Below, in pieces: positions 40,494 to 48,503 of a stretch of DNA of 64,000 nucleotides. Source of the DNA: a virus; IMG/VR virus record IMGVR_UViG_3300036770_003326, positions 25,530 to 89,529 of that record; one strand, given 5' to 3'. Under the pieces are notes generated by a model. The model saw only the letters and a program-made list of their open reading frames with translations. It was not told where the DNA came from and did not search any database. A program made the position numbers and the translations under genes. Position 1 is the stretch's first letter, and every line of letters starts with the position of its first letter.

Positions 40494-41822
40494 ATGATTA
40501 AAGCAATGAGAGTAGGTAACACTATAGTTTGTACTATAGGCTCTAAAATGTACCAAAAAGTTTGTAACAGCAATGAAGACATTCTTAATCTGTATGAGAA
40601 AGCGTTAAACACTAATGAATCAGATTATGACGAAGTAAAAAGTTTAATAGCTTGTTTTGAAGTTTCTAAAACTAAAGACGAAGAAAGATTAGAAGAGCAA
40701 GAAAAAGATGCTCTTAATCAAAAAAGTCTTATTGACTGGATGGATAGTATTAGGAATTTAGGAGATGAGCATTTTGAAGTAATAGGCATTAAGTTGTATA
40801 TGAAAGGCATCAATATTACTGTGCCTGAGTTCTTAGCATTAGAGTTTGCAAAGCGTAGAGATAACCAAGAAGATTTATCAGCTATGATGAATTTTTGGAG
40901 ACTATGTGCGTTAAACCCTGATCCAAAATGTAGAGAAGATTTGTATAAATTCTTAATTAACAACGATTTGACTTTAACTCCTAGCGGTTACTTTGTAGCT
41001 TATAGAAATGTTAATGTTAAAAACGAAGGTTTACGAGAAAGAAACGAATTTGTTGCAGAACAATGGTTAAAAATTAAAACTCAGAAAAGAGGTCCTAAAA
41101 ACTTTGTAGTAGTATGGAATAACGAAGACAAAGAATTTGAGTTAATGCACGAAGATAAATGGGAAGTTCTTAAAGACAAAACTTACGAAATAGACAACGG
41201 TTACGAAGACGAAGATGGTGAATGGATAGAAGAATGGGAAGAAGAAAATTTGTATAAGTATCAAGGCAACTTACAAGAGTTGTACGTAGAGTTTGTAAAC
41301 TTAGAAGCAAGTGAACAAACTGTTTACACAGATGGCTATACAGGTCGTATGGAAATTATTTTAGGACAGCCTGTTAAGATTGACCGTAAACAATGTGATG
41401 CAAACCCAGATAGAACTTGTTCTAGAGGTTTACACGCAGCCAATAGTAGTTGGTTAACATCAGGGTATTTTGGCTCGGTAGGCTTAGCAGTATTAATTAA
41501 TCCAATGCATGTAATTGCCGTTCCTTATACAGACGGAGGCAAACTAAGATGTTGTGAGTATTTACCAATTGCTACTATTGAGTACGATAGTGAAGGCAAA
41601 GTAATTCCTATTGATACTAATACTTTTGAGTTAGAGTATGCAGAGTATACACAAGAAGAGTTGGAAGACTTAATTGAAAATACTCCACTAGAATCTTTAA
41701 AAGAACACGAAATTATTCCTAAAGAAATTAGTTTGTATGCTTTTAGAAAAACTATTCAAGATTTAAGAAATACTTTATGTCAATTGACAGAAGTAGTATC
41801 TAACAGAGTTAAAAACGTATAA
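40494..41822 (+). CDS. rIIB-like protein, 442 aa
   Basis: The region around residues 100-175 (EFLALEFAKRRDNQ, WRLCALNPDPKCREDLYKFL, LTPSGYFVAYRNV) parallels T4 rIIB and related lysis-inhibition proteins. The middle is strongly acidic (DEDGEWIEEWEEENL), and a conserved Cys/His-bearing patch follows (CSRGLHAAN, about residue 305). The N-terminal small domain may bind a partner. It is paired with the rIIA-like gene, as in T4-like and crAss-like genomes. Confidence 0.72.
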   Translation: MIKAMRVGNTIVCTIGSKMYQKVCNSNEDILNLYEKALNTNESDYDEVKSLIACFEVSKTKDEERLEEQEKDALNQKSLIDWMDSIRNLGDEHFEVIGIKLYMKGINITVPEFLALEFAKRRDNQEDLSAMMNFWRLCALNPDPKCREDLYKFLINNDLTLTPSGYFVAYRNVNVKNEGLRERNEFVAEQWLKIKTQKRGPKNFVVVWNNEDKEFELMHEDKWEVLKDKTYEIDNGYEDEDGEWIEEWEEENLYKYQGNLQELYVEFVNLEASEQTVYTDGYTGRMEIILGQPVKIDRKQCDANPDRTCSRGLHAANSSWLTSGYFGSVGLAVLINPMHVIAVPYTDGGKLRCCEYLPIATIEYDSEGKVIPIDTNTFELEYAEYTQEELEDLIENTPLESLKEHEIIPKEISLYAFRKTIQDLRNTLCQLTEVVSNRVKNV

Positions 41823-41824
41823 CA

Positions 41825-42319
41825 ATGGTGAGTGAGATAAAACTAGAGTTTCCCGAATTTATCACGCATATACCACAAAGTAAAAACGTATGGGTTAAAA
41901 TAGGTTATAATAAAATTCATGCTTCTGTGCATTATACAACTAGAGCGGCTCTTGTGGCCGCTATGCACGGTTATATTGAAAAAAATATTCCTGAAAATCT
42001 TAGTATTCAAGCACCAATTGAAACTAAGCTAACTGTATATGCGCCTATAAACTTTGGTAGTATGAAAATGGTAAAAGATAAAACTACTGGTAAGAGAAGA
42101 ACGAGTTGGACTCCTGCAGCTCCTGGGTATAAACCTAATTGGGATATAGGAAATTTAGCATTAATATGGATTAAAGCTTTAGACGACGTATTAATTAAAA
42201 AAGGAATACTTCCAGATGATACTGTTGAATTTCTAAGAAGAACTACTTATGAGTTTATTCCTGTAAGTAATTTTAAAGATAGAAAATTAGTCTACAAATT
42301 AAAAAGTATAAAAAGATGA
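41825..42319 (+). CDS. RusA-like Holliday junction resolvase, 164 aa
   Basis: The segment NWDIGNLALIWIKALDDVLIKKGILPDDT (about residues 98-127) matches the RusA active-site region, where aspartates in DIxN and in PDDT bind metal and a Lys lies close by. The N-terminal beta part and total length agree with RusA. It would cut four-way junctions arising in recombination-dependent replication before packaging. Overlaps the nuclease gene by four bases. Confidence 0.75.
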   Translation: MVSEIKLEFPEFITHIPQSKNVWVKIGYNKIHASVHYTTRAALVAAMHGYIEKNIPENLSIQAPIETKLTVYAPINFGSMKMVKDKTTGKRRTSWTPAAPGYKPNWDIGNLALIWIKALDDVLIKKGILPDDTVEFLRRTTYEFIPVSNFKDRKLVYKLKSIKR

Positions 42320-43353
42320 GTAATTATAAAGACATACAAGCGCTCAATCAGAGTATCTTAAAGAAAATATTATACAGTCCTGCAGAATTTAAAAAAGCTC
42401 AAGAACGACAAAACAACGAAGAATCTAGCCAAGATCATTTTGTATTTGGTACAATGGTAGATATAATGTTAACAGGTACTCGAGCAGAATTTGATGAAAA
42501 ATTTATTAAAATATCCGAAGATTCTTATCCTAGTGAAACTATTGAAAAAATAGTAAGAGGTGTTTTTGATGAAATTCTAACAGAGCATCAAGAAGATATT
42601 AATTTTTTTCCTTTTAGTGCTTATACTGATAAGATTTTACAGCATTGCAAATATCAAAATTATTATAATAATTATAAAGATGAGACTAGAGTAAGCAAGA
42701 TACTTACTACTGGCACAGATTATTTTGAGTTATTACAAAATTCTGTAGGTAAAACTATAGTTACTGATATTGAGTATGCTAAAGCTGTAAATTGTGTAAT
42801 GGCCTTAAAATCTGATGATTTTACTAAAAAATATTCTGATAAAAATTATCCAAAACATTCTCCAGATGATTTAGAGTATTTAGATAAAGTAGTCATTATG
42901 TTTGAATATGAAGGCTTGCAATTTAAAGGTGAGTTAGATAGAGTTATGTTAGACCATGATAGAAAAGTAATTACTCCAATAGACTTTAAAACTACTAGTA
43001 AAAGTATTATTAGTTTTAAACATGAGTTTTGGAAATATCGTTATGATTTTCAAGCAGCAGTATATCGTTACGGGCTTACAAAACAAGATTTTATAGTGGA
43101 ACTAATGAAAAAAGGTTATGTAATGGATAATTTTCTATATATTGTAGTAGAAAAAGAATTGACTAACCCGCCAATGTGTTTTGAGGTAACTAAAGATATT
43201 ATTCATATAGGTCTTGCAGGTGGCAAAATAGAAAATACTTTTTATGAAGGATTTACACAAGCAGTAGAGAGATATATTTATGCTGAAAATAACAACAAAT
43301 GGCAGTATCCAAAAGAATATTATGTAAATAACGGCAGAATGAGTTTATTATGA
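42316..43353 (+). CDS. PD-(D/E)XK exonuclease (RecE/Cas4-like), 345 aa
   Basis: Active-site motifs are in order: FGTMVDIMLTG (44-54), GELDRV (205-210), PIDFKTTSKS (221-230) and the QAAVYRYGL helix (245-253). This is the PDDEXK_8/RecE-type nuclease arrangement used for end resection in phage recombination. It pairs naturally with the Sak4-like ATPase and the SSB-like protein. The start overlaps the resolvase stop (ATGA). Confidence 0.8.
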   Translation: MSNYKDIQALNQSILKKILYSPAEFKKAQERQNNEESSQDHFVFGTMVDIMLTGTRAEFDEKFIKISEDSYPSETIEKIVRGVFDEILTEHQEDINFFPFSAYTDKILQHCKYQNYYNNYKDETRVSKILTTGTDYFELLQNSVGKTIVTDIEYAKAVNCVMALKSDDFTKKYSDKNYPKHSPDDLEYLDKVVIMFEYEGLQFKGELDRVMLDHDRKVITPIDFKTTSKSIISFKHEFWKYRYDFQAAVYRYGLTKQDFIVELMKKGYVMDNFLYIVVEKELTNPPMCFEVTKDIIHIGLAGGKIENTFYEGFTQAVERYIYAENNNKWQYPKEYYVNNGRMSLL

Positions 43354-43970
43354 GAGAGATAAAATTTACTAAAACTGCTACTTTTATATTTCCTTTATTA
43401 AACATTAGTAAAAACTTATTTGATTGTAATATACTAGACCCTTGGGGCAGGATAAAATTTAATTCTAGATTTTTAAATGCTTATTTACAAGATCAAAATA
43501 TTGAAAAATATAATAATCAAAACTATGTATTTATTCTTGTTAGAGGTTATAGAGATGCAGAATTTGATAAATTTTATTCTACTATCCAAGCTTTTCCAAA
43601 TTATGTAGATGATTATGAAATACAAGACTGTATAGTATTAGTATTTAGTATTCCTACTAATTATCAAAAAGATTATGAGCTAATACTTAACGGTATTTAT
43701 TCTGAAATTAGCCCTGAAGCAAAAAAATTGATCCTAACAAATAATTATTTTTCTGGCAAGATATTTACTTTGCCTTTAATTTTAACTAAAGCTACTGTGC
43801 TTAAACAGAGTTGGGAAGAAAGATTGAGCAATCCTGGGTCTATTGCAGATTTAAAAGATCAAGAAGTATGGCCTATAATTACTTTTGAGAAAGAAATTTT
43901 GGATAAAAATATTATTTCTAGATATTCTGCAAACAACAAACATTTTGAACCATCAGGGGAGTTTTTCTAG
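43350..43970 (+). CDS. Hypothetical protein, 206 aa
   Basis: A mixed alpha/beta protein (MREIKFTKTATFIFP) overlapping the nuclease stop by four bases and ending in a hairpin terminator. No recognised motif. It closes the main replication operon. Confidence 0.5.
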   Translation: MREIKFTKTATFIFPLLNISKNLFDCNILDPWGRIKFNSRFLNAYLQDQNIEKYNNQNYVFILVRGYRDAEFDKFYSTIQAFPNYVDDYEIQDCIVLVFSIPTNYQKDYELILNGIYSEISPEAKKLILTNNYFSGKIFTLPLILTKATVLKQSWEERLSNPGSIADLKDQEVWPIITFEKEILDKNIISRYSANNKHFEPSGEFF

Positions 43971-43977
43971 CTCCCCT
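43955..43977 (+). terminator. Hairpin overlapping the stop of the 206-aa gene
   Basis: AGGGGAG (43955-43961) / CTCCCCT (43971-43977), exact seven base pairs, nine-base loop including the TAG stop, followed by TAAATTATT. It probably ends the replication operon before the sigma-factor gene. Confidence 0.6.
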
Positions 43978-43991
43978 TAAATTATTAACAA

Positions 43992-44471
43992 ATGGATTTT
44001 GATAATTTTTATAAATCCGATAAACTAAGATTTTATAAATTTTTTTTGAAAAGAGTTTTTGATAATGTAATAGCTGAAGATTTAACTCAAGATTTTTTTA
44101 TAAAAGTCTATTTAAATCTAGATAAATTTGATGATAATAAAGCTTTATGGGATGCCTGGTTATTTGTTATTGCTAGAAATATTTTAATAGATTACTATAG
44201 AAAAAATAAGTATTTATATAATTCTGTAAAAATAGATATAACTAGTATAGACTATCCTGTAGAGAATCATTTTAATGAAATGCTCGATGTATATAATAAA
44301 GAAATTAATAAAATAAGTAAGAAAAAAATAGATTGTTTTATTATGTTGTACGAAGGCTATAGTATAAAAGAAATTCAAAAAGCTTTTAATATATCAGAAG
44401 GAACTGTAAAAAGTAGAATATTTAAGTCTAGAGAAATTTTAAAAGAAAAACTAAAAGAATTTATAATATGA
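43992..44471 (+). CDS. ECF-type RNA polymerase sigma factor, 159 aa
   Basis: Region 2: FKRVFDNVIAEDLTQDFFIKVYLNLDKF, then WLFVIARNILIDYYRK (residues about 57-72), as in sigma-70 region 2. Region 4: FIMLYEGYSIKEIQKAFNISEGTVKSRIFKSREIL (about 115-150), a textbook region-4 helix-turn-helix. Two-domain build and length are those of ECF sigma factors. It could redirect host RNA polymerase to phage middle or late promoters. The next micro-gene overlaps its stop. Confidence 0.88.
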   Translation: MDFDNFYKSDKLRFYKFFLKRVFDNVIAEDLTQDFFIKVYLNLDKFDDNKALWDAWLFVIARNILIDYYRKNKYLYNSVKIDITSIDYPVENHFNEMLDVYNKEINKISKKKIDCFIMLYEGYSIKEIQKAFNISEGTVKSRIFKSREILKEKLKEFII

Positions 44472-44554
44472 AAGATTGTGGAAAAACTTTTATTAAAGCA
44501 AGCATAATAGGTATTCTTGCAGGTATTGCAATTGGCTATTTTATGTTTTGTTAA
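44468..44554 (+). CDS. Single-pass membrane micro-protein, 28 aa
   Basis: MKDCGKTFIKASIIGILAG begins a 28-residue peptide with one hydrophobic helix (residues 11-27) ending MFC. Its ATG overlaps the sigma-factor TGA. Its place directly after an ECF sigma recalls membrane anti-sigma genes, though this one is far too short to hold a known anti-sigma domain. Confidence 0.5.
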   Translation: MKDCGKTFIKASIIGILAGIAIGYFMFC

Positions 44555-44564
44555 AAAAATTAAC

Positions 44565-45464
44565 ATGAAAAAAATAAAAACATTTTATTCACCAAAACAA
44601 GTATGTCATAAAATGGACTCATCATTTTCTAAAAGTCCATTAAAACCATATCTTTTGATGAAAAAAATTAAAGAAAAAAATTATGATAAATATTTTGATC
44701 TACAAGAAAATTTTGAGCCTATAAAAAAAGAAGATTTTTTAATTGCACATACAGAAGAGTATGTAGATAATGTATTTAATAAAAAAGGTAATTATAGTAA
44801 TAATGGATTGCCTTGGAGTAACGAGTTAGTTAAAAGTTTACATTATACTACAGGATCATTATTAGCAGCTAAAAGATGGGCAATAGAATATCCTGAAGAA
44901 TTATGTTTTGCTCCTGTATCAGGTATGCATCATGCAAAGCCTCATACAGGATCAGGATATTGTACATTTTCAGGACAAGTTATATCTGCTATAAAGATTT
45001 ATCAAGAAACAGGTTTATCAGGAGCATATCTTGATTTAGATTGTCATTTTGGAAATAGTATTGAAGATACTTATGATTTTAATCCTTTACTAGAAAAAGC
45101 AATACCAAAAGGTTTTAATATAAATCCAGAAGGTTATAATGAAACTTACATTAAAAATTTTAAATCTAAGCTTGAATTATTAAAAAAAGAAATTTTAAAA
45201 AATAAAATACATTATGTAGTATTTGCTCATGGTGCAGATAGTCATACTGAAGATGATTTAGGAGGAAGATTAGATACTGAACATTGGATAAAAGCGGCAG
45301 AAGTTTTTGCTAATTGGGTAAATGATATATCAAAAGATTTAGGTAAGTCTTTGCCAGTAGTAATGTGTTTATTTGGGGGATATAGAAGAAATAATTATGA
45401 TTTTGTACTAGACTTACATATTATATCTTTATTAACTTGTAGAAGAATAATTTATAACTTATAA
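44565..45464 (+). CDS. Histone deacetylase-superfamily (AcuC/acetylpolyamine amidohydrolase-like) protein, 299 aa
   Basis: All catalytic elements of the arginase/deacetylase fold are present: SGMHHAKPHTGSGYC with the His pair at 122-123, YLDLDCHFG with zinc ligands Asp159 and His161, GADSHTEDDLG with zinc ligand Asp225, and FGGY with the transition-state Tyr273. The family removes acetyl groups from lysines or polyamines. The start at ATG 44565 avoids an upstream extension that would overlap the micro-gene. The substrate is unknown; acetylated host proteins or polyamines are candidates. Confidence 0.85.
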   Translation: MKKIKTFYSPKQVCHKMDSSFSKSPLKPYLLMKKIKEKNYDKYFDLQENFEPIKKEDFLIAHTEEYVDNVFNKKGNYSNNGLPWSNELVKSLHYTTGSLLAAKRWAIEYPEELCFAPVSGMHHAKPHTGSGYCTFSGQVISAIKIYQETGLSGAYLDLDCHFGNSIEDTYDFNPLLEKAIPKGFNINPEGYNETYIKNFKSKLELLKKEILKNKIHYVVFAHGADSHTEDDLGGRLDTEHWIKAAEVFANWVNDISKDLGKSLPVVMCLFGGYRRNNYDFVLDLHIISLLTCRRIIYNL

Positions 45465-45473
45465 TATTAAAAA

Positions 45474-45578
45474 ATGAGTAAAGAAGAACTAATAGAATGG
45501 ATATATAGTTTATATACCCAAACTCTAACCGATGAATTAAAAGATAGTATTGTAGAAAAAATTCAAGAATTAGATTAA
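45474..45578 (+). CDS. Small acidic helical protein, 34 aa
   Basis: MSKEELIEWIYSLYT onward to TAA at 45576. Amphipathic helical pair, acidic. One base from the next gene's ATG, so probably translated with it. Confidence 0.45.
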   Translation: MSKEELIEWIYSLYTQTLTDELKDSIVEKIQELD

Positions 45579-45579
45579 A

Positions 45580-46452
45580 ATGAGTTTAGTAAAAGTATTA
45601 AATAGAAAAAGTATGTTGATCAGACCTTCAGGTAGAAGTACTGATTTTATTAGTCCAAGTTTTGGTTTTGGCTGTTTGTATGACTGTTCTTACTGCTATA
45701 TGAAACGCCATAAACCTACTGGTTTAGACATAGCTACTAATACTGGAGATATTCTAACAGCTATAAATAATCATGCTTATTTTACTCCTGTAGATAAGCC
45801 TAATCAAACTCATGAGGTACTTACTACTTATGATATTTCTTGTAATGAAGATTTTGCTTTACATGCTAAACATCATGATTGGGAAAGAATTTTTGAATTT
45901 TTCAAAAAACATCCTCTTGCTATGGGTACCTTTGCTACTAAGTATGTAAATAAAAATCTTTTAAATTATAATCCTGAGCAAAAGATAAGAATTAGATTTA
46001 GTCTAATGCCTCAATCTTATGCAGATTTATTAGAACCAAATACTAGTAAAATAAATGAAAGATTAAAAGCAGTAAAAATGTTTCAAGCTGCTGGTTATGA
46101 AGTGCACTTAAATTTTAGCCCTGTAATTGTATGTTTTAATTGGTTACAAGAATATGAACAATTGTTTAAAGATGTCAGAGAGTACGCTATAACATATGAT
46201 TGGGATAATGATAGTGTCAAAGCTGAGGTAATATTTCTTACCCATAATAAATCTAAACATGAATATAATTTAGATAATAATATCTCAGGTGAAGAATTAA
46301 TATGGCGCCCTGACATTCAGGAAAATAAAACATCTCAGTATGGCGGAGAAAATCTTAGGTATGAACATAATTTAAAATCTCAGTATATAAAAGAATTTAC
46401 TGCACTTCATGATAAGATAATACCTTGGAATACAATTAGATATATATTTTAA
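45580..46452 (+). CDS. Radical SAM protein, spore photoproduct lyase-like, 290 aa
   Basis: The 4Fe-4S motif CLYDCSYC (Cys32, Cys36, Cys39) lies in GFGCLYDCSYCYMKRH, as in SplB-related enzymes. Downstream strands (ISCNEDFALH, FATKYVN, IRFSLMPQ, HLNFSPVIV) fit the partial TIM barrel. Family members repair spore-type thymine dimers or act on other nucleic acids. It stands among DNA-maintenance genes (UDG-like, MazG-like), so DNA repair or base modification is likely. Confidence 0.8.
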   Translation: MSLVKVLNRKSMLIRPSGRSTDFISPSFGFGCLYDCSYCYMKRHKPTGLDIATNTGDILTAINNHAYFTPVDKPNQTHEVLTTYDISCNEDFALHAKHHDWERIFEFFKKHPLAMGTFATKYVNKNLLNYNPEQKIRIRFSLMPQSYADLLEPNTSKINERLKAVKMFQAAGYEVHLNFSPVIVCFNWLQEYEQLFKDVREYAITYDWDNDSVKAEVIFLTHNKSKHEYNLDNNISGEELIWRPDIQENKTSQYGGENLRYEHNLKSQYIKEFTALHDKIIPWNTIRYIF

Positions 46453-46462
46453 ATTAAATATT

Positions 46463-46687
46463 ATGGACAAAAAATTATATATACTTAGTAAAATATTAAT
46501 AGACAATGGAAATAAAGTAAATGATGTAGTATTTGAATCATACCCTTATGATGTTCAATTTCATATGTTGCCTTATTTATGGCGCCATTTTGAATATTGT
46601 GGACTTTATAATAATAATGAAGAAGAACTACAAAATGATTTATTATCCTGGGTATATAAATATGAAAATATAACTATTAAGTTTTAA
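46463..46687 (+). CDS. Hypothetical protein, 74 aa
   Basis: A small helical, acidic protein (MDKKLYILSKILIDN) with clustered aromatic residues. Its stop overlaps the ATG of the UDG-like gene by one base. Not recognised. Confidence 0.45.
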   Translation: MDKKLYILSKILIDNGNKVNDVVFESYPYDVQFHMLPYLWRHFEYCGLYNNNEEELQNDLLSWVYKYENITIKF

Positions 46688-47385
46688 TGAGAAACAAACA
46701 ATATTGGGTAAATGAGCTCGGTTTTGGCTGGGCTCTTGCTTTAAAAGAAACTTTAAAATCTGATTACATAGAAAAACTGTTTAATTATTTAACAGTGCAA
46801 AAGGCTTTTAATACTGTAAGCCCTAGTGAAAAAGATATATTTAGGTATTTTAAACTTACTCCTAGAGAAAATCTTAAAGCAGTAGTAATTATAAAAGAAT
46901 ACGGCATAGACATAAATATGTATCCTGTAAAAGATGCTTGTAATTATATAAATTCTTCTTATGATGTAGGCTTAGAAAAAATATCTGAATGTATTTACAG
47001 AGAATATTATTTAGATAATCCTAGTAAAGTTTTATATACTAAATTATTTGATTTTGATGATTGGGCCAAACAAGGCATATTAATATTGCCGCTAGCATTA
47101 ACTATCAGTAGTAAAGGATCTGGAGAGCATATTAAACCTTGGCGTAAATTTGTAGAAGCAGTATTACAAGATATTGTGAAGTATTCTCCAGGGACTATAT
47201 TTTTGTTGCTAGACGAACAAGCTAAACAATATAGTGAATTTTTATCTCAAAATCAACATGTATTTTCATGTGGTAGCCCTGCAATTGCAGCAAAAGAATC
47301 TAAAGATTGGCATTGCAAAATGTTTAAGCAAATTGATTTACTTACAGATAATATTTATGGACCAGGATATAGATTTGCGTGGTAG
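46687..47385 (+). CDS. Uracil-DNA glycosylase-fold protein lacking catalytic residues, 232 aa
   Basis: It aligns by eye to family 1 UDG through three blocks. EKDIFRYF...LKAVVIIKEYGID (residues 48-75) stands where UDG has VVILGQDPYHG. DDWAKQGILILPLALTI (124-140) stands for WARQGVLLLNTVLTV. GTIFLLLDEQAKQY...HVFSCGSPA (169-199) stands for VVFLLWGSHAQ...HPSPLS. The water-activating Asp, the base-binding Asn and the active His are all replaced. UDG-like genes are a known part of crAss-like genomes. This version may be structural, like the UDG-fold polymerase factor of poxviruses. Confidence 0.68.
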   Translation: MRNKQYWVNELGFGWALALKETLKSDYIEKLFNYLTVQKAFNTVSPSEKDIFRYFKLTPRENLKAVVIIKEYGIDINMYPVKDACNYINSSYDVGLEKISECIYREYYLDNPSKVLYTKLFDFDDWAKQGILILPLALTISSKGSGEHIKPWRKFVEAVLQDIVKYSPGTIFLLLDEQAKQYSEFLSQNQHVFSCGSPAIAAKESKDWHCKMFKQIDLLTDNIYGPGYRFAW

Positions 47386-47728
47386 TGCTTATTTTAATAA
47401 TAAGACTAAATATAAATTTACTGCAGAGGAAGTGCTAAATATAAAAAAAGATATTTTAGCAGGCATTCCTGTAGAAGTACTTGCTAAAAAATATAATCTT
47501 TCAGAGCCTAGAATATCTACTTTAATTAATAAATTTATATTTAAAAACTATGATAATAATAAAATATTAGGTAGAAAAATAGAACCTTATTATAATTCTG
47601 AAAAAGAATTATTTAATATAGGAAATAATAATTATACTTGGGAAAGTTTAACTGAACATGAAAAAAAATTTTATTTAGAATATGAAGCAAAAGAGCGCAA
47701 TAGTAAAATTAATAGAGCACTGGAGTAG
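47357..47728 (+). CDS. Helix-turn-helix protein, 123 aa
   Basis: Start ATG 47357 is preferred over a longer frame lying inside the UDG-like gene. Residues about 20-55 (FTAEEVLNIKKDILAGIPVEV, AKKYNLSEPRISTLIN) form a helix-turn-helix typical of resolvase- or homing-nuclease-type DNA binding. The remaining part is Tyr/Glu-rich. A regulator or DNA-binding accessory is likely. It overlaps the MazG-like gene by 47 bases. Confidence 0.55.
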   Translation: MDQDIDLRGSAYFNNKTKYKFTAEEVLNIKKDILAGIPVEVLAKKYNLSEPRISTLINKFIFKNYDNNKILGRKIEPYYNSEKELFNIGNNNYTWESLTEHEKKFYLEYEAKERNSKINRALE

Positions 47729-48128
47729 TACTTTTAATTTGCCTGTAAATACTGAGGAAAAATTTCCTGCAAAAGAGAGAATAGATTTAGCATTAAAATT
47801 AATTAGAGAAGAATTAACAGAAACAGAAGAAGCTATAGATAATAAAAACTTTTTAGAAACAAAAGATGGTTTAGGAGATTTACTATGGGTAGTAATTAGA
47901 GCTATGATGGAATTAGGAATAGATCCTGATGAAACTATAGAAGCTATATTTATTTCAAATATGTCTAAAGCTGACGATAATGAAGAAGATGCTGGAGTAA
48001 CTTATAACTATTATAAAGAAAAAGGTATAATTACCTACTGCAAAGTAGTAAACAACTTATTTATAACTTATAATGTTTCTGACCATAAAGTATTAAAAAG
48101 TCATAAATTTCAAAAACCAAACTTATGA
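47682..48128 (+). CDS. MazG-like nucleotide pyrophosphohydrolase, 148 aa
   Basis: The metal-binding pattern of the all-alpha NTP-PPase family is clear: LIREELTETEEAI (residues 40-52, EExxE) followed by ETKDGLGDLLWVV (59-71, ExxD). Such phage enzymes hydrolyse non-canonical nucleotides or lower (p)ppGpp. The C-terminal 50 residues (CKVVNNLFITYNVSD) go beyond the catalytic helices. It lies near other nucleotide and DNA-care genes. Confidence 0.8.
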   Translation: MKQKSAIVKLIEHWSSTFNLPVNTEEKFPAKERIDLALKLIREELTETEEAIDNKNFLETKDGLGDLLWVVIRAMMELGIDPDETIEAIFISNMSKADDNEEDAGVTYNYYKEKGIITYCKVVNNLFITYNVSDHKVLKSHKFQKPNL

Positions 48129-48451
48129 AAGTAGGAGATAGGGTAATATGTGTAGATGATAGTGTAAAAACTGGATTATTAGAATTTGTAGGGTATGCTT
48201 ACCCTAATTGGATTAAGAAAGATGAAATATATACAGTGCGTGAAATATTACCTAATGATGATATAGTGCCAGGTATTTTACTAGAAGAAGTAAGCAATCC
48301 TGAGATATATATACATTTGTTAGGCAAAGAACAAGAACCTGCATTTAGGTTAAGTAGATTTGCTCCTATAAATTACCAAGAAAAATCTATAGAAAATGAA
48401 ATAGAAGAGGTATTAGAGGAGCTCGAAATATTTGACCCTTTAGCATTTTAA
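48125..48451 (+). CDS. SH3-like small protein, 108 aa
   Basis: KVGDRVICVDDSVKTGLL and DEIYTVREI give the layout of small SH3/Tudor-like barrels often seen in Bacteroidota phages; RLSRFAPI precedes a helical acidic tail. It is the last gene of the rightward module, overlaps MazG by four bases and is followed by the convergent terminator. Confidence 0.5.
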   Translation: MKVGDRVICVDDSVKTGLLEFVGYAYPNWIKKDEIYTVREILPNDDIVPGILLEEVSNPEIYIHLLGKEQEPAFRLSRFAPINYQEKSIENEIEEVLEELEIFDPLAF

Positions 48452-48455
48452 CAAG

Positions 48456-48480
48456 AACCCCCTTGATTAGGGGGTTTCTT
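48456..48480. terminator. Terminator between converging modules
   Basis: Exact 7-bp stem AACCCCC (48456-48462) / GGGGGTT (48470-48476), followed by TCTTTA on the plus strand and preceded by T-rich DNA for the minus strand. It probably stops transcription from both directions between 48451 and 48504. Confidence 0.8.
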
Positions 48481-48503
48481 TAAAAAAAAATTTGGCGGTT
48501 TCT

